DNA of 64,000 nucleotides, taken from NCBI RefSeq assembly GCF_029714185.1, contig NZ_CP121671.1:2356001-2420000 (forward strand), written 5' to 3'. The notes beneath the pieces were generated by a model. The model worked only from the letters and a program-made list of their open reading frames with translations. It was not told where the DNA came from and made no database searches. Below, piece by piece: positions 17,740 to 26,966 of the stretch. The stretch comes from Halobacillus naozhouensis. Lineage in GTDB: Bacteria; Bacillota; Bacilli; Bacillales; Halobacillaceae. Position numbers and translations under genes: made by a program. Within the stretch, counting starts at the first letter, position 1. Each line of letters starts with the position of its first letter.

Positions 17740-19115
17740 TTGTGACCACTCCCTTCTTTGCTGTCCTCCATTATAGTATAGTTTTCCAGGAATTTTGTGT
17801 TAAAATCGCCGCCGACAAACACTTCATGTTCCATCATACGACTATGGAATGGTATGGTAGTATGAACCCCTTCAATGACAAACTCATCTAAAGCTCTTCT
17901 CATTTTTTGAATGGCTTCCTCCCGGTCACGACCATATGTGATCAATTTTGCCACCATTGAGTCGTAATATGGTGGAATCATATATCCAGGATAGGCTGCC
18001 GAATCTACACGTACACCAAATCCGCCTGGTGCTAAATACATATCAATTCGTCCAGCGGAGGGCATGAAGTTTTTATGTGGATCTTCCGCATTGATGCGGC
18101 ATTCAATCGCCCATCCGTCAAACGTGATCTCTTTTTGAGTAAAGGAAAGCTTCTCATCGTTTGCAACCTTTAGTTGCTCTTTAATTAAATCAATTCCCGT
18201 AACCATCTCCGTGACGGGATGTTCAACCTGGATACGGGTGTTCATTTCCATGAAGTAGAAATTACTCTTCTCCTTATCAAAAATAAATTCAACTGTTCCC
18301 GCTCCAGAATAATCAACGGCTAAAGCAGCTTTAACCGCTGCCTCACCCATTTCCTGGCGAATTTCCGGTGTTACGGCAGGGGACGGTGTTTCCTCAATCA
18401 ACTTTTGCAAACGACGTTGAATCGTACAGTCCCGTTCTCCTAAGTGGACAGCATTGCCGTGATTGTCAGCCAGCACCTGTATTTCAACGTGGCGGAAATC
18501 TTCGATGAATTTCTCAATATAGACACCCGGGTTACCAAATGCTGTTTCTGCCTCTTGTTGGGTAACATTAATCCCCTTCACGAGATCTTCCTCTGTTCTG
18601 GCAACACGGATTCCTTTACCGCCTCCGCCAGCAGTCGCCTTTATGATAACGGGATAACCAATTTCATTAGCTACCTGCTTGCCTTCCTCAACATCAGCGA
18701 TAATTCCCTCTGAACCTGGGACAATAGGGACACCTGCTTCCTTCATAGTTTCCCTGGCGACATCTTTTGTACCCATTTTCTGAATAGCATAGGAAGACGG
18801 ACCAATGAATGTGATGTTGCACTCATCACAAAGCTCTGCAAATTCAGCATTTTCAGCTAAAAATCCATAACCTGGATGAATGGCATCAGATTCAGTTAAT
18901 GTCGCTGCACTCATAATATTTGTATAGTTCAAGTAACTGTCCTTACTTAAAGTCGGGCCAACACAATAGGCCTCATCAGCGATTTGTACATGCAAAGCTT
19001 CTTTATCTGCTTCTGAGTAGACAGCTACTGTTTCAATACCCATCTCCTTGCAAGCCCGGATAATACGGACGGCAATTTCTCCCCGGTTGGCAATCAATAC
19101 TTTTTTTATCATCAT
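17736..19115 (-). CDS. accC: Acetyl-CoA carboxylase, biotin carboxylase subunit
   Basis: A 459-residue ATP-grasp enzyme that carboxylates biotin on BCCP, the first half-reaction of malonyl-CoA synthesis. It shows KKVLIANRGEIAVRIIRAC, the glycine-rich loop KATAGGGGKGIRV (about 160-172), ERDCTIQRR and EMNTRIQVEHPVTE. Two adjacent ATGs (19115, 19112) follow GGAGG; the second has the better spacing. It lies 12 bases after accB. The carboxyltransferase genes accA and accD are not in the window. Confidence 0.97.
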   Translation of the reverse strand: MMIKKVLIANRGEIAVRIIRACKEMGIETVAVYSEADKEALHVQIADEAYCVGPTLSKDSYLNYTNIMSAATLTESDAIHPGYGFLAENAEFAELCDECNITFIGPSSYAIQKMGTKDVARETMKEAGVPIVPGSEGIIADVEEGKQVANEIGYPVIIKATAGGGGKGIRVARTEEDLVKGINVTQQEAETAFGNPGVYIEKFIEDFRHVEIQVLADNHGNAVHLGERDCTIQRRLQKLIEETPSPAVTPEIRQEMGEAAVKAALAVDYSGAGTVEFIFDKEKSNFYFMEMNTRIQVEHPVTEMVTGIDLIKEQLKVANDEKLSFTQKEITFDGWAIECRINAEDPHKNFMPSAGRIDMYLAPGGFGVRVDSAAYPGYMIPPYYDSMVAKLITYGRDREEAIQKMRRALDEFVIEGVHTTIPFHSRMMEHEVFVGGDFNTKFLENYTIMEDSKEGSGHK

Positions 19116-19127
19116 TTAACCTCCGTA

Positions 19128-19628
19128 TTATGCAGTTTTCACGCGGAACAACGGCTGACCATACTCCACAAGTTCACCGTCATTAACAAGGATTTCTACG
19201 ATTTCTCCTGAAACTTCCGCTTCAATTTCATTAAATAGTTTCATCGCTTCTACTATACAAACGACAGATTCCTGTTTCACTTGATCACCCACCTGGACGT
19301 ATGGACCTTGATCCGGAGAAGGTGATTGATAGAACGTCCCAACCATAGGCGAAATGACTTCTTTATCATAATGAGAACTTTCCTCAGACTGAGTTTCTTG
19401 TTCTTTCTTTTCAACAGCAGGTTCTTTTCGCTGTGTCTGCTCTTCCTGTACTGGTTGCGTTTGTTGTGGAACTGCTGACTGTTTCACCTCAGTCGGTACT
19501 TCTGTTACTACTTGTTCACTATTTTTTTTCATCGATACCTTTGTTCCATCTGACTCATAACTAAATTCATCAATATGAGAGTCATCAATTAACTTAATTA
19601 ATTCACGTATTTCCTGCACCTTTAACAT
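19128..19628 (-). CDS. accB: Biotin carboxyl carrier protein of acetyl-CoA carboxylase
   Basis: A 166-residue protein with an N-terminal helical segment (1-40), a Gln/Glu/Pro-rich linker (about 40-88) and a biotinyl domain with biotinylation site EAMKLFNEI (Lys about 132). It carries CO2 between AccC and the carboxyltransferase. It is first in accB-accC-yqhY, separated from the spoIIIA operon by a terminator. Confidence 0.96.
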   Translation of the reverse strand: MLKVQEIRELIKLIDDSHIDEFSYESDGTKVSMKKNSEQVVTEVPTEVKQSAVPQQTQPVQEEQTQRKEPAVEKKEQETQSEESSHYDKEVISPMVGTFYQSPSPDQGPYVQVGDQVKQESVVCIVEAMKLFNEIEAEVSGEIVEILVNDGELVEYGQPLFRVKTA

Positions 19629-19740
19629 AATTACGGCACTCCCTTATGTAGAATACTTAAAAACTAAAAACTATTCATTCCTTTTAATATTTTACGATAC
19701 ATGTTGAGGACCTGCAACTGAAAGAAAGATCTTAAGACAC

Positions 19741-19789
19741 ACAAAAGGATCAACCCTTGTACTGTGTGAAGGGCTGACCCTGGTTTTAA
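19741..19789 (-). terminator. Terminator of the spoIIIA operon
   Basis: A long imperfect stem on the minus strand (AGGGTCAGCCCTT with AAGGGTTGATCC) followed by TTTTGTGTG, five bases after the spoIIIAH stop. Confidence 0.8.
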
Positions 19790-19793
19790 AAAG

Positions 19794-20333
19794 CTATTTG
19801 GATGGTTGGAATTTCACATCAACAGGAACTTCTCCGAACTCATCGTAGACCATTTGCATAATTTCCCTCGTTTGAGATTTAGATAATTCGTTCGCTCTCA
19901 CTGTCACATGTACGCCATTGTCTTCCGCCCTAACGAGTACATCTTCATAAGGTACACTGGCACTTATCGTTTTCTCAAGAATGTTTTCTTTCGTTCTCCT
20001 ATCCTGCAGGTTGTCTAAGTTTTCAGTAGCTTTAGCCTTTTCTTCGATGGTAGCGGTAGATGATGCCATAACTGCCGACCACTGTTCTTCCAACTTATCG
20101 CGTTTATTTTGCATTTCTAAACGGATTGATGCAAACAGTTCATCTGAAGACATTTGCGAAACGACTGTGTCATCTGTAGTTCCATCTCCGTTCATGTTAC
20201 CCGTAGTTTGCTCTAGTTCTGCATCCTGGATGAAGGCCATTTCCCCACTATCCGGTGATGTCATGTAGTACACACTCAAAACAATTAGCAGACTTAACAT
20301 CGTCAACAACCAAACCGTCTGTTTTTTTACCAA
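19794..20333 (-). CDS. spoIIIAH: Stage III sporulation protein AH
   Basis: A 179-residue mother-cell membrane protein with one N-terminal TM helix (about 6-25), a linker and a C-terminal ring-building domain (about 90-176, ending VPVDVKFQPSK). SpoIIIAH binds forespore SpoIIQ across the intermembrane space and forms the channel or feeding-tube needed for late sigma-G activity. The start is a TTG with GGAGGG six bases upstream. It is last in the eight-gene operon. Confidence 0.93.
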   Translation of the reverse strand: MVKKQTVWLLTMLSLLIVLSVYYMTSPDSGEMAFIQDAELEQTTGNMNGDGTTDDTVVSQMSSDELFASIRLEMQNKRDKLEEQWSAVMASSTATIEEKAKATENLDNLQDRRTKENILEKTISASVPYEDVLVRAEDNGVHVTVRANELSKSQTREIMQMVYDEFGEVPVDVKFQPSK

Positions 20334-20345
20334 AATAATCCCTCC

Positions 20346-20957
20346 CTATGATTTAGGCAAAACGGAAACTCTATGACTTGGCACATCTAGCACTCTTGAC
20401 ACTGCTTCTACCACCCAGCCTTTAACTTTCATTTGATCCACACCTTTGGCAGTTACAAAAACACCTCTTACTTCAGGTTTCTTTGTTTTAACTAGCAGTG
20501 GTACTTCCCGGTCGCCTTGCCTCACCAGGACTAACTGCTGTTCCTTTGAATAATCTTCAATTTCTCTTTCTCCCCCATTCGTATCAGTTTCCTTTGTAGT
20601 TTGTTTTGAGATAATTAAATTTTTATCGAATACCTTTTCTTTAGTAGCAGCCAAATTGATCATGAGCTCTACTTCACTAACCCCTTTTATATTTTCAAGA
20701 AGAGGAGTGAGTTGTTTCTCATACTCCACTTCCAGCTGACTAATTGAAACAGCTGAAGGCGCCTCTTTACTGCTGGGTGACTCCTGGACAGTCTTCGGCT
20801 GAGGAGGTGCCTCATTAGTTGGTGTTTGAAACCAGTTGCTTATGATAATGAAAAAAACTCCAATTAAGCCAACGATAATAAAGTATTTAGGCTTATTTAT
20901 TTTTGGGCCATCCCCTGAAGACAGAGGTTTAAACAGCTTATTCCACCATTTACTCAT
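20346..20957 (-). CDS. spoIIIAG: Stage III sporulation protein AG
   Basis: A 203-residue protein with one TM helix (about 25-43), a Pro/Ser-rich linker and a ring-building (EscJ/PrgK-like) domain with LENIKGVSEVELMINLA. It forms a large 30-fold ring in the intermembrane channel in B. subtilis. The start is the ATG at 20957, preceded by GGGAGG; it overlaps spoIIIAF by 8 bases. The longer frame to 21023 lacks a ribosome site. Confidence 0.92.
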   Translation of the reverse strand: MSKWWNKLFKPLSSGDGPKINKPKYFIIVGLIGVFFIIISNWFQTPTNEAPPQPKTVQESPSSKEAPSAVSISQLEVEYEKQLTPLLENIKGVSEVELMINLAATKEKVFDKNLIISKQTTKETDTNGGEREIEDYSKEQQLVLVRQGDREVPLLVKTKKPEVRGVFVTAKGVDQMKVKGWVVEAVSRVLDVPSHRVSVLPKS

Positions 20958-21552
20958 TGTTTTCCTCCCAGCGGATTTCAATTTTATCGTTTTGCAATCC
21001 CAATAAACCAGCTGCCATGTCAAGAATTTCCTGCTCCTGGTTTCGTTCCAACGTCTGTTCGTCCTCGGTTATGGAGATCGCTACTTCTTCTACAGCTCCT
21101 TGACCTGGTGTGGAGGCCACGTATAAGATCAGCTTGTCCAACGATTCCAGACTATGGGGTTCTTCTGAAAAGGTCATGTCCACTTTTTCAAGTGAAAGAT
21201 CGAATTGCACTTGAAGTGGCTCCTCCATTTTATTCGAGATGGTTTCTGTGACTTGTTGTAATGTATATGCATCTTGTCCCTGTATTATTTCATTTTTCTT
21301 TGACTCTATTTCCTCTGCTAATTGCTCAGTAGTTGAACGGCTCTCCAATTGATATTCCGCCGACTCGACTAATGTTTGTGGGTCGATCTGAAGTACTTTT
21401 AGCAAAGGGCTCAACAATATGAGCACTAACAGGATGGACATCACTAGCCGTGCATATTTCTTCATTGAACCTGACGGAAGAAGAGCATCCGCAACCATTG
21501 CTAATAGTAAAAATAATACAATTTGTGTGATCCATTGAGTAAAGGCTGCCAT
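20950..21552 (-). CDS. spoIIIAF: Stage III sporulation protein AF
   Basis: A 200-residue protein with two N-terminal TM helices (about 5-24 and 34-52) and a soluble domain rich in charged residues. In the SpoIIIA-SpoIIQ complex AF has a ring-building fold at its C-terminus. It starts 12 bases after spoIIIAE and ends inside spoIIIAG. Confidence 0.9.
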   Translation of the reverse strand: MAAFTQWITQIVLFLLLAMVADALLPSGSMKKYARLVMSILLVLILLSPLLKVLQIDPQTLVESAEYQLESRSTTEQLAEEIESKKNEIIQGQDAYTLQQVTETISNKMEEPLQVQFDLSLEKVDMTFSEEPHSLESLDKLILYVASTPGQGAVEEVAISITEDEQTLERNQEQEILDMAAGLLGLQNDKIEIRWEENNE

Positions 21553-21564
21553 CTGTTATCACCC

Positions 21565-22749
21565 TCATCGAACCATCATAGTAATATTGCTAGCAGCAAC
21601 CATAATCACAATAACGAGGAAGAACATCATTGAGACCATGAGTAATGCTGCGAAAATGTACATAATATGGCGACTCACGATTGCCATTGCTGTAATGACA
21701 GGTCCGTCTCCTAACGGCTGCAAGAGTGCAGCAGCCAATTTATAAATCAAAGCTATCGCAAACACTTTTAATGCCGGGAAGATCGCTATCCCTAATAAAA
21801 TAATGACCCCTGCCAGTCCCAACGTATTTTTCAACAACAGGGACGCGCCGAGAATCGTATCTGTAGCATCTGTAAACAAACGCCCGACGACAGGAACAAA
21901 GTTTCCTGTTACGAAACGTGCTGTTTTCATTGTGACGCCATCCTGAACAGCCGTTACGGTCCCCTGGACAGAAATCACTCCAAGGAAAATTGTTAGATAT
22001 ACACCCATAATTGCCATACCGGTTTTCCTCAATAACTCAGCAAGCTGATCCACTTTATACGTATCATTCAACGTCCCAACAATTAATAACAGTGCTGATG
22101 AGGCAAATAGCGGAATGAGAATAATTTTCACTAACAGTCCACTGGATTGAACAAGAACAACGATAATAGGGTGAAAAAATGAGAATGACATAAGATGACT
22201 AAACGAGGCCATAATCCCTAAAAGCAAGGGGAGCAGGCCAATCATAAAGCTGCTCATCTGGTTGATCGCACCGATCGTGTAATCAATGACTTGTCCAAAA
22301 CTCTCCAATGCCAGGGCAATAAGGGCAAGGTAAATCACCATGTAAGCGATTCGACTCACAACTGTATTCTCGAAAGAAGATTGCATAGCTTGTAATAACG
22401 TGCTGAACAAAGTAAGAAACAACAATGATGCTAGCAATTTTCCGTTGGACATTAACTCATGAAAAAGGAAAGATAGAATGCCAGACACCCACCCTTTAGG
22501 GGTACTCCCCCCCTCCTCTTCCATAACGCTCCGAAAGTCCTTTATTGAAATATCTGGTAAGTAATCGCCATACTTCTGATTGAGCTGCTGCAAACTTTGT
22601 TCGAGTTCGTTAGTAGAAACATGTTCCATTAAGGAAGGTACAGCATCTTGTGGTGTTGAAGCTGAAACTGAGTCAGGGTAACAAATCATCCCGATCAATA
22701 AACAGCTTATAAAAAATAAACGTATCATTTTAAACCACTCAATTCTCAT
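21565..22749 (-). CDS. spoIIIAE: Stage III sporulation protein AE
   Basis: A 394-residue polytopic protein with a signal-like N-terminus (IRLFFISCLLIGMICY), a ~70-residue exported loop and about eight TM helices. It is thought to form the export core of the SpoIIIA complex. The ATG overlaps the spoIIIAD stop (ATGA) and has GGAG seven bases upstream; an ATG seven codons further in is a possible alternative. Confidence 0.93.
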   Translation of the reverse strand: MRIEWFKMIRLFFISCLLIGMICYPDSVSASTPQDAVPSLMEHVSTNELEQSLQQLNQKYGDYLPDISIKDFRSVMEEEGGSTPKGWVSGILSFLFHELMSNGKLLASLLFLTLFSTLLQAMQSSFENTVVSRIAYMVIYLALIALALESFGQVIDYTIGAINQMSSFMIGLLPLLLGIMASFSHLMSFSFFHPIIVVLVQSSGLLVKIILIPLFASSALLLIVGTLNDTYKVDQLAELLRKTGMAIMGVYLTIFLGVISVQGTVTAVQDGVTMKTARFVTGNFVPVVGRLFTDATDTILGASLLLKNTLGLAGVIILLGIAIFPALKVFAIALIYKLAAALLQPLGDGPVITAMAIVSRHIMYIFAALLMVSMMFFLVIVIMVAASNITMMVR

Positions 22750-23144
22750 CCTGCCGCTCCAGGAATAAAGTCCAAAATCGTTTCAATAACAGCTGTAATA
22801 ATGGGGATAGCAAGCATTAGAATAAATAACTTCCCTACCAGTTCGACTTTAGAAGCGAGGGCATTCAATCCGGCATCTCTGATCAACTGTGCGCCGAATT
22901 CTGTGATATAGGCAATTCCAATAATCTTGAGGATCGTCTTAAAATAAACGGACTCTACTTTTGCTTGGTCTGCCATGTACTGGAGTAAGGAAAAAATGTA
23001 TTTGATCTGATCTAGAACAGTCGTAAAGATAATGATCACCGTTATTAAAAGAAGCAAAAATGCAATCGAAGTCTTCTGCTCTTTTAATAACACGATCAAT
23101 AATGTCGCGACTAATCCAAGTGAAACGATTTGTAAAATCCCCAT
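22746..23144 (-). CDS. spoIIIAD: Stage III sporulation protein AD
   Basis: A 132-residue membrane protein with about four TM helices, matching SpoIIIAD in length and in conserved pieces (GILQIVSLGLVATLL, TEFGAQLIRDAG). It is part of the membrane core of the SpoIIIA complex with AB, AC and AE. Confidence 0.92.
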   Translation of the reverse strand: MGILQIVSLGLVATLLIVLLKEQKTSIAFLLLLITVIIIFTTVLDQIKYIFSLLQYMADQAKVESVYFKTILKIIGIAYITEFGAQLIRDAGLNALASKVELVGKLFILMLAIPIITAVIETILDFIPGAAG

Positions 23145-23149
23145 ATACT

Positions 23150-23356
23150 CTACCCCTGATATAAAAAGACAGATTTTATTTGTTGAAACAATTCAGCAAG
23201 GCGATGGAGAACTATGAAAAGAACGATGATAAAACCTGTTAACGTGACTACTTGAGCAATTTCTTCTTTGCCCATTTGCTTTAAAATACTATGAATCATT
23301 GCTACGATAATACCGACTCCGGCGATTTGAAACAGGATGGATGCATCTTGAAGCAC
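23150..23356 (-). CDS. spoIIIAC: Stage III sporulation protein AC
   Basis: A 68-residue protein with two TM helices, related to the SpoIIIAD N-terminal half (IFQIAGVGIIVAMIHSILKQMGKEEIA). It starts at a GTG with AAGGAGG upstream. Length is the same as in B. subtilis. Confidence 0.92.
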   Translation of the reverse strand: MLQDASILFQIAGVGIIVAMIHSILKQMGKEEIAQVVTLTGFIIVLFIVLHRLAELFQQIKSVFLYQG

Positions 23357-23374
23357 AATGTCCCTTCCTCCTTA

Positions 23375-23884
23375 TCATATGAGTAATATAATCACGAACA
23401 GACCACTTAAGACCCCTATTCCCCGAGCGAGTTTCTGATGCTTGCCTGAAGATTCAATGGCATCAGTTAATTGCAAATCGAGGTGATGAAGTGTTAACTT
23501 AATTTGCTTTTGCTGCTGCTGGAGATCATGCTGCCCTAATGTACTTCCAAATTGGGCTAATATATCCAAATCTGTTTTTGTCATGGCATTTTTATACCAA
23601 TGTTGTTTTAGGCTGTCTGTCCACAAGGCTGCAAAATCCGTACATGACTCCCTTTCCATCATCAAACTCGAATAAAATTCGCTCAATGGCTGAGGCAATT
23701 GTCTTGAAATATTATCACAAACCTCCCATAAGGAAGATTGACCATAAACCATTTCTGCTTCAATCATTTGCAGGGCACTCTTCCATTGCCGGATTTGGCC
23801 AGGTCTTTTTTTAAACCTTGCTGCTATATCAAAACCTACCCATGTACTAACGGTTAATACGATTAAGGCGCCGATCCACGCCAT
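23375..23884 (-). CDS. spoIIIAB: Stage III sporulation protein AB
   Basis: A 169-residue protein with TM helices at both ends (about 2-17 and 151-168) and a helical middle, resembling type II secretion GspF-like domains. The start at 23884 (MAWIGALIVL) follows a GGAGGGAGAG site and gives the B. subtilis-like N-terminus; the longer frame overlaps spoIIIAA by more than 80 bases. Role: assembly factor of the SpoIIIA channel. Confidence 0.9.
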   Translation of the reverse strand: MAWIGALIVLTVSTWVGFDIAARFKKRPGQIRQWKSALQMIEAEMVYGQSSLWEVCDNISRQLPQPLSEFYSSLMMERESCTDFAALWTDSLKQHWYKNAMTKTDLDILAQFGSTLGQHDLQQQQKQIKLTLHHLDLQLTDAIESSGKHQKLARGIGVLSGLFVIILLI

Positions 23885-24806
23885 GCTTATCTCTCCCTCC
23901 ATAGGAAGTGATTTCTGCTCCTTGTGCATTTAGAATTCGAAAAGAACCACTTTGATGAGATGAAAGCCTTTCGAGTACGATGTACCTGTCAAAGGCTTGT
24001 TCACTTATTAAACTGCTGGCAGCATTCCTCTTCTGTACAGACGCAAGATTGCTGCCGTGAATACTGCAGATCACTTGAACGCCTGTATAAACAGCTTCGC
24101 GAACTGCTTCAGCATCTCTCTCACCGCCCAATTCATCTACCAATATAACTTCAGGGGACATAGAACGTATCATCATCATCATGCCTTCCGCCTTAGGGCA
24201 CGCATCCATCACATCAGTTCTGACTCCGACATCCAGTTGAGGAATGCCTTGATGACAAGCAGCCAGCTCTGATCGTTCATCTACTAACCCAACCTTTGAA
24301 GCCTTTTTCAAACTTGAATCTGTACCAATACATTTAGAAAGCTCTCGCAGCAACGTGGTTTTCCCTGAATGCGGCGGTCCAATAATTAAAGTATTTTGCC
24401 ATCTACCTCGATCAAGCAGATGAGGAAGAATCTTTTCTGCCAAGCTAACGGTGGAGCGGGCAATGCGTATATTCATAAAAGAAATAAATTTAAGTGTTTC
24501 GATATCCCGATTTTTCGTATTGGCTTTTCCTGCCAACCCAACTCTATGCCCGCCTTCTATGGTGATAAACCCTTCTTTTATTTCGTCTTGCAATCGATAA
24601 AGGGAAAATTGACTGATTTGGTTTAATACAAAGGATAAATCTTCTGGTGTTAAACGAATGTCAGTCAGTGTTCGAACACCTCTTGAATCTAGCACCTCCA
24701 ATCGTTGATGAACCCGCAAACGAATTTCTTGAACACTTTTCCATTCGATGTTTTTTAATAGGAGAGGGTGATAGTGTTCTGGAAATAATCTCATGACCTC
24801 TTTCAT
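23847..24806 (-). CDS. spoIIIAA: Stage III sporulation protein AA, ATPase
   Basis: A 319-residue secretion-type AAA ATPase with Walker A GPPHSGKTTLL (about 144-154) and Walker B PEVILVDELGGERDAE. It is the presumed motor of the mother-cell SpoIIIA-SpoIIQ apparatus, related to type II/IV secretion ATPases. First gene of spoIIIAA-AH. A candidate sigma-E promoter lies upstream. Confidence 0.95.
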   Translation of the reverse strand: MKEVMRLFPEHYHPLLLKNIEWKSVQEIRLRVHQRLEVLDSRGVRTLTDIRLTPEDLSFVLNQISQFSLYRLQDEIKEGFITIEGGHRVGLAGKANTKNRDIETLKFISFMNIRIARSTVSLAEKILPHLLDRGRWQNTLIIGPPHSGKTTLLRELSKCIGTDSSLKKASKVGLVDERSELAACHQGIPQLDVGVRTDVMDACPKAEGMMMMIRSMSPEVILVDELGGERDAEAVREAVYTGVQVICSIHGSNLASVQKRNAASSLISEQAFDRYIVLERLSSHQSGSFRILNAQGAEITSYGGRDKHGVDRRLNRINR

Positions 24807-24848
24807 TCAACCCAAAACTCCTTTTATTGATTTACCTTATACCTATGT

Positions 24849-24879
24849 ACAAGCACAGGAGTTATGACAGTTCACCTGT
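24849..24879 (-). promoter_or_regulatory. Weak candidate sigma-E promoter of spoIIIAA
   Basis: Minus strand TCATAAC (-35-like) and CATAGGTAT (-10-like, consensus CATACAAT) separated by about 13 bases, roughly 40 bases before the spoIIIAA start. The operon is sigma-E controlled in B. subtilis; the match here is only partial. Confidence 0.3.
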
Positions 24880-25069
24880 GATTTTATACTGAAAATCTAG
24901 TAGAAAAACCTCTTCTGCTAACCCTCTATTAATTTAAAACAAGAACATACGCGTAAACGTCCCGGGAAACATGACGGGGGATGTTCAGATTTAAGCAATT
25001 TGTAGAGGAGGTTCGACTAAGAATGGAGCGAGCCAGAAGTTCGTTTAAAAACCAGCACATCGTGCGGGG
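24880..25069. other. Gene-free spacer between spoIIIAA and efp
   Basis: B. subtilis has the small gene yqhV at this place. I find no matching reading frame on the minus strand. A plus-strand frame at 24981-25289 runs through the efp terminator and into efp antisense and is not credible. The spacer looks like promoter DNA plus unexplained sequence. Confidence 0.5.
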
Positions 25070-25070
25070 C

Positions 25071-25104
25071 CAAAAAAAGAGCCAGCCCTCGCAGGCTGAC
25101 TCTA
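25071..25104 (-). terminator. Terminator after efp
   Basis: Minus strand AGAGTCAGCC-TGCGAG-GGCTGGCTCT followed by seven T, about 20 bases past the efp stop. Confidence 0.85.
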
Positions 25105-25121
25105 ATGATACCCTTATTCAA

Positions 25122-25679
25122 TTAAGCTCGAGATACATATTTCCCATCTGTGGTACTAATAACCAACGTTTCCCCTTCATTTATGAAAAATGGAACTTGT
25201 ACAATAAGACCTGTTTCAAGTGTAGCAGGTTTTGTTCCACCGCTTGCTGTGTCACCTTTAATTCCAGGTTCAGTTTCGGTTACTTCTAGTTCTACGTTCT
25301 TAGGAAGTTCAACTCCGATTGTTTCTCCCTGGTAAGACTGAATCTGAGCTTCCATGTTTGCTTTTAAATAATTAAGCTGATGGGAAATTTGAGCAGTTGG
25401 TAATTCAACTTGTTCGAATGTTTCGGTATCCATAAAGGCATGCATATCTCCTGACTCATACAAGTATTGCATTTTACGGTTTTCAATATGAGCTCGCTCT
25501 ACTTTCTCACCGCCGCGAAATGTTTTTTCTTGTATATTACCATTCCTTAGATTACGAAGCTTCGAGCGCACGAAAGCCGCTCCTTTACCAGGTTTTACAT
25601 GTTGAAAATCCATCACCTGCCAAATATTACCATCCACTTCAATTGTTAATCCCGTACGAAAATCATTTACAGAAATCAT
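25122..25679 (-). CDS. efp: Translation elongation factor P
   Basis: A 185-residue three-domain EF-P that relieves ribosome stalling at polyproline. The loop VKPGKGAAFVRSKLRN carries the Lys (about 32) modified in many bacteria. The C-terminal OB signature is VTETEPGIKGDTASGGTKPA. It lies 28 bases after yqhT, likely co-transcribed as in B. subtilis. Confidence 0.97.
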   Translation of the reverse strand: MISVNDFRTGLTIEVDGNIWQVMDFQHVKPGKGAAFVRSKLRNLRNGNIQEKTFRGGEKVERAHIENRKMQYLYESGDMHAFMDTETFEQVELPTAQISHQLNYLKANMEAQIQSYQGETIGVELPKNVELEVTETEPGIKGDTASGGTKPATLETGLIVQVPFFINEGETLVISTTDGKYVSRA

Positions 25680-25707
25680 TGGTATCCTCCTTTATACTTT
25701 CCTCTAT

Positions 25708-26769
25708 TTATAGAATGATTAGTTCCTTTGGTGAACGACTCAAACGTTCATTTCCTGACTCTGTTACGATCGTGTCATCTTCAATTCTACATCCACCCAC
25801 AGTTGGAACATAAATACCAGGCTCAACCGTTACGACCATTCCTGCTTCTAACACTTGCTCTGTCCTAAACGATAACCCTGGGCCCTCATGTACATCAAGA
25901 CCAATTCCATGGCCTGTGGAATGGCCAAAGTATTCTCCATAGCCTTTGTCCGCTATATAATCACGTGTAAGTGCATCGGCTTCTTTACCTGTAATGCCAG
26001 CCTTAATGCCTTCCATTCCTTTAAGCTGCGCTTGGAGAACGGTATCGTAAATCTCCTTCAATTCATCACTAATTTCTCCTACAGCTACGGTTCGTGTGAT
26101 GTCGGAGCAGTAGCCTTTGTAAAGTGCTCCAAAATCTAAGGTTACAAGTTCTCCTGACTGAATTTCTTTTTGAGAAGCTACACCATGTGGAAGCGCAGAT
26201 CGATTGCCTGAAGCCACAATAATATCAAAACTTGACGAAGTTGCTCCTTGTTTTCTCATGAAAAACTCTAACTCGTTCGACACATCAATTTCCTTTAACC
26301 CTGGTTTTATATAAGACAGAATATGTTCAAAAGCGTCATCCGCAATTTTCACAGCGTCCTTAATGATATTAAGTTCATCTTCCGTCTTGATCAAACGCAA
26401 CTTTTCAATAAGTCCAGAAGTTGGAATTAACTCTGTCTTCAAATGGTTGCGATAAACATCATATTGTTTGTATGTAACGTGATCTTGTTCAAACCCAAGT
26501 TTTTTTATTTGCAGCTTCTCCACCTGTGTACTGATCTCTTCAGCCATAGGACCTTTATGTTCTATAATTTTGAATCCATCTGCCTGTTCAGCGGCCTGTT
26601 CCGTATATCTAAAATCCGTGATGAAGACCGCTGCCTGCTCTGTAATCAAGACTGCCCCCGAAGAACCCGTAAAGTTTGTGAGATATCGGCGGTTCTGACT
26701 GCTTGTGATTAACAATCCATGTAACTGCTGATCTTTCATTGCCTGACGCAATTTCCCCAGTTTATTCAT
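25708..26769 (-). CDS. yqhT: Xaa-Pro aminopeptidase/dipeptidase (M24B)
   Basis: A 353-residue metallopeptidase with a creatinase-like N-domain (1-125) and a pita-bread catalytic domain. Metal ligands are visible in LDFGALYKGYCSDITRT (two Asp), HSTGHGIGLDVHEGP (His) and VTVEPGIYVP (Glu), with a final Glu in CRIEDDTIVTE. It hydrolyses X-Pro peptides in the cytoplasm. It neighbours efp in many Firmicutes, a pairing that joins proline peptide turnover with polyproline translation. Confidence 0.93.
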   Translation of the reverse strand: MNKLGKLRQAMKDQQLHGLLITSSQNRRYLTNFTGSSGAVLITEQAAVFITDFRYTEQAAEQADGFKIIEHKGPMAEEISTQVEKLQIKKLGFEQDHVTYKQYDVYRNHLKTELIPTSGLIEKLRLIKTEDELNIIKDAVKIADDAFEHILSYIKPGLKEIDVSNELEFFMRKQGATSSSFDIIVASGNRSALPHGVASQKEIQSGELVTLDFGALYKGYCSDITRTVAVGEISDELKEIYDTVLQAQLKGMEGIKAGITGKEADALTRDYIADKGYGEYFGHSTGHGIGLDVHEGPGLSFRTEQVLEAGMVVTVEPGIYVPTVGGCRIEDDTIVTESGNERLSRSPKELIIL

Positions 26770-26966
26770 TATCCTTTTCTCCCTTCCAATATCAGCGTTC
26801 TCGTACTAACCCGCACACAGGCAGCAGCCAATTATGATTTCATATATCATAGACATGCCACCCATGTGAGATCAGACCGATTACAACACATTTCAGCCCA
26901 ATTTGCTGTGTTGTATCCACTTATGCACTTCCACTTTTCTAATTTTACCATACTCTTAAAATATCA

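Noticed and set aside
24981..25289. A 102-codon plus-strand frame upstream of spoIIIAA
   Set aside because: It passes through the efp terminator and continues antisense to efp; it is not yqhV, which would be on the other strand.
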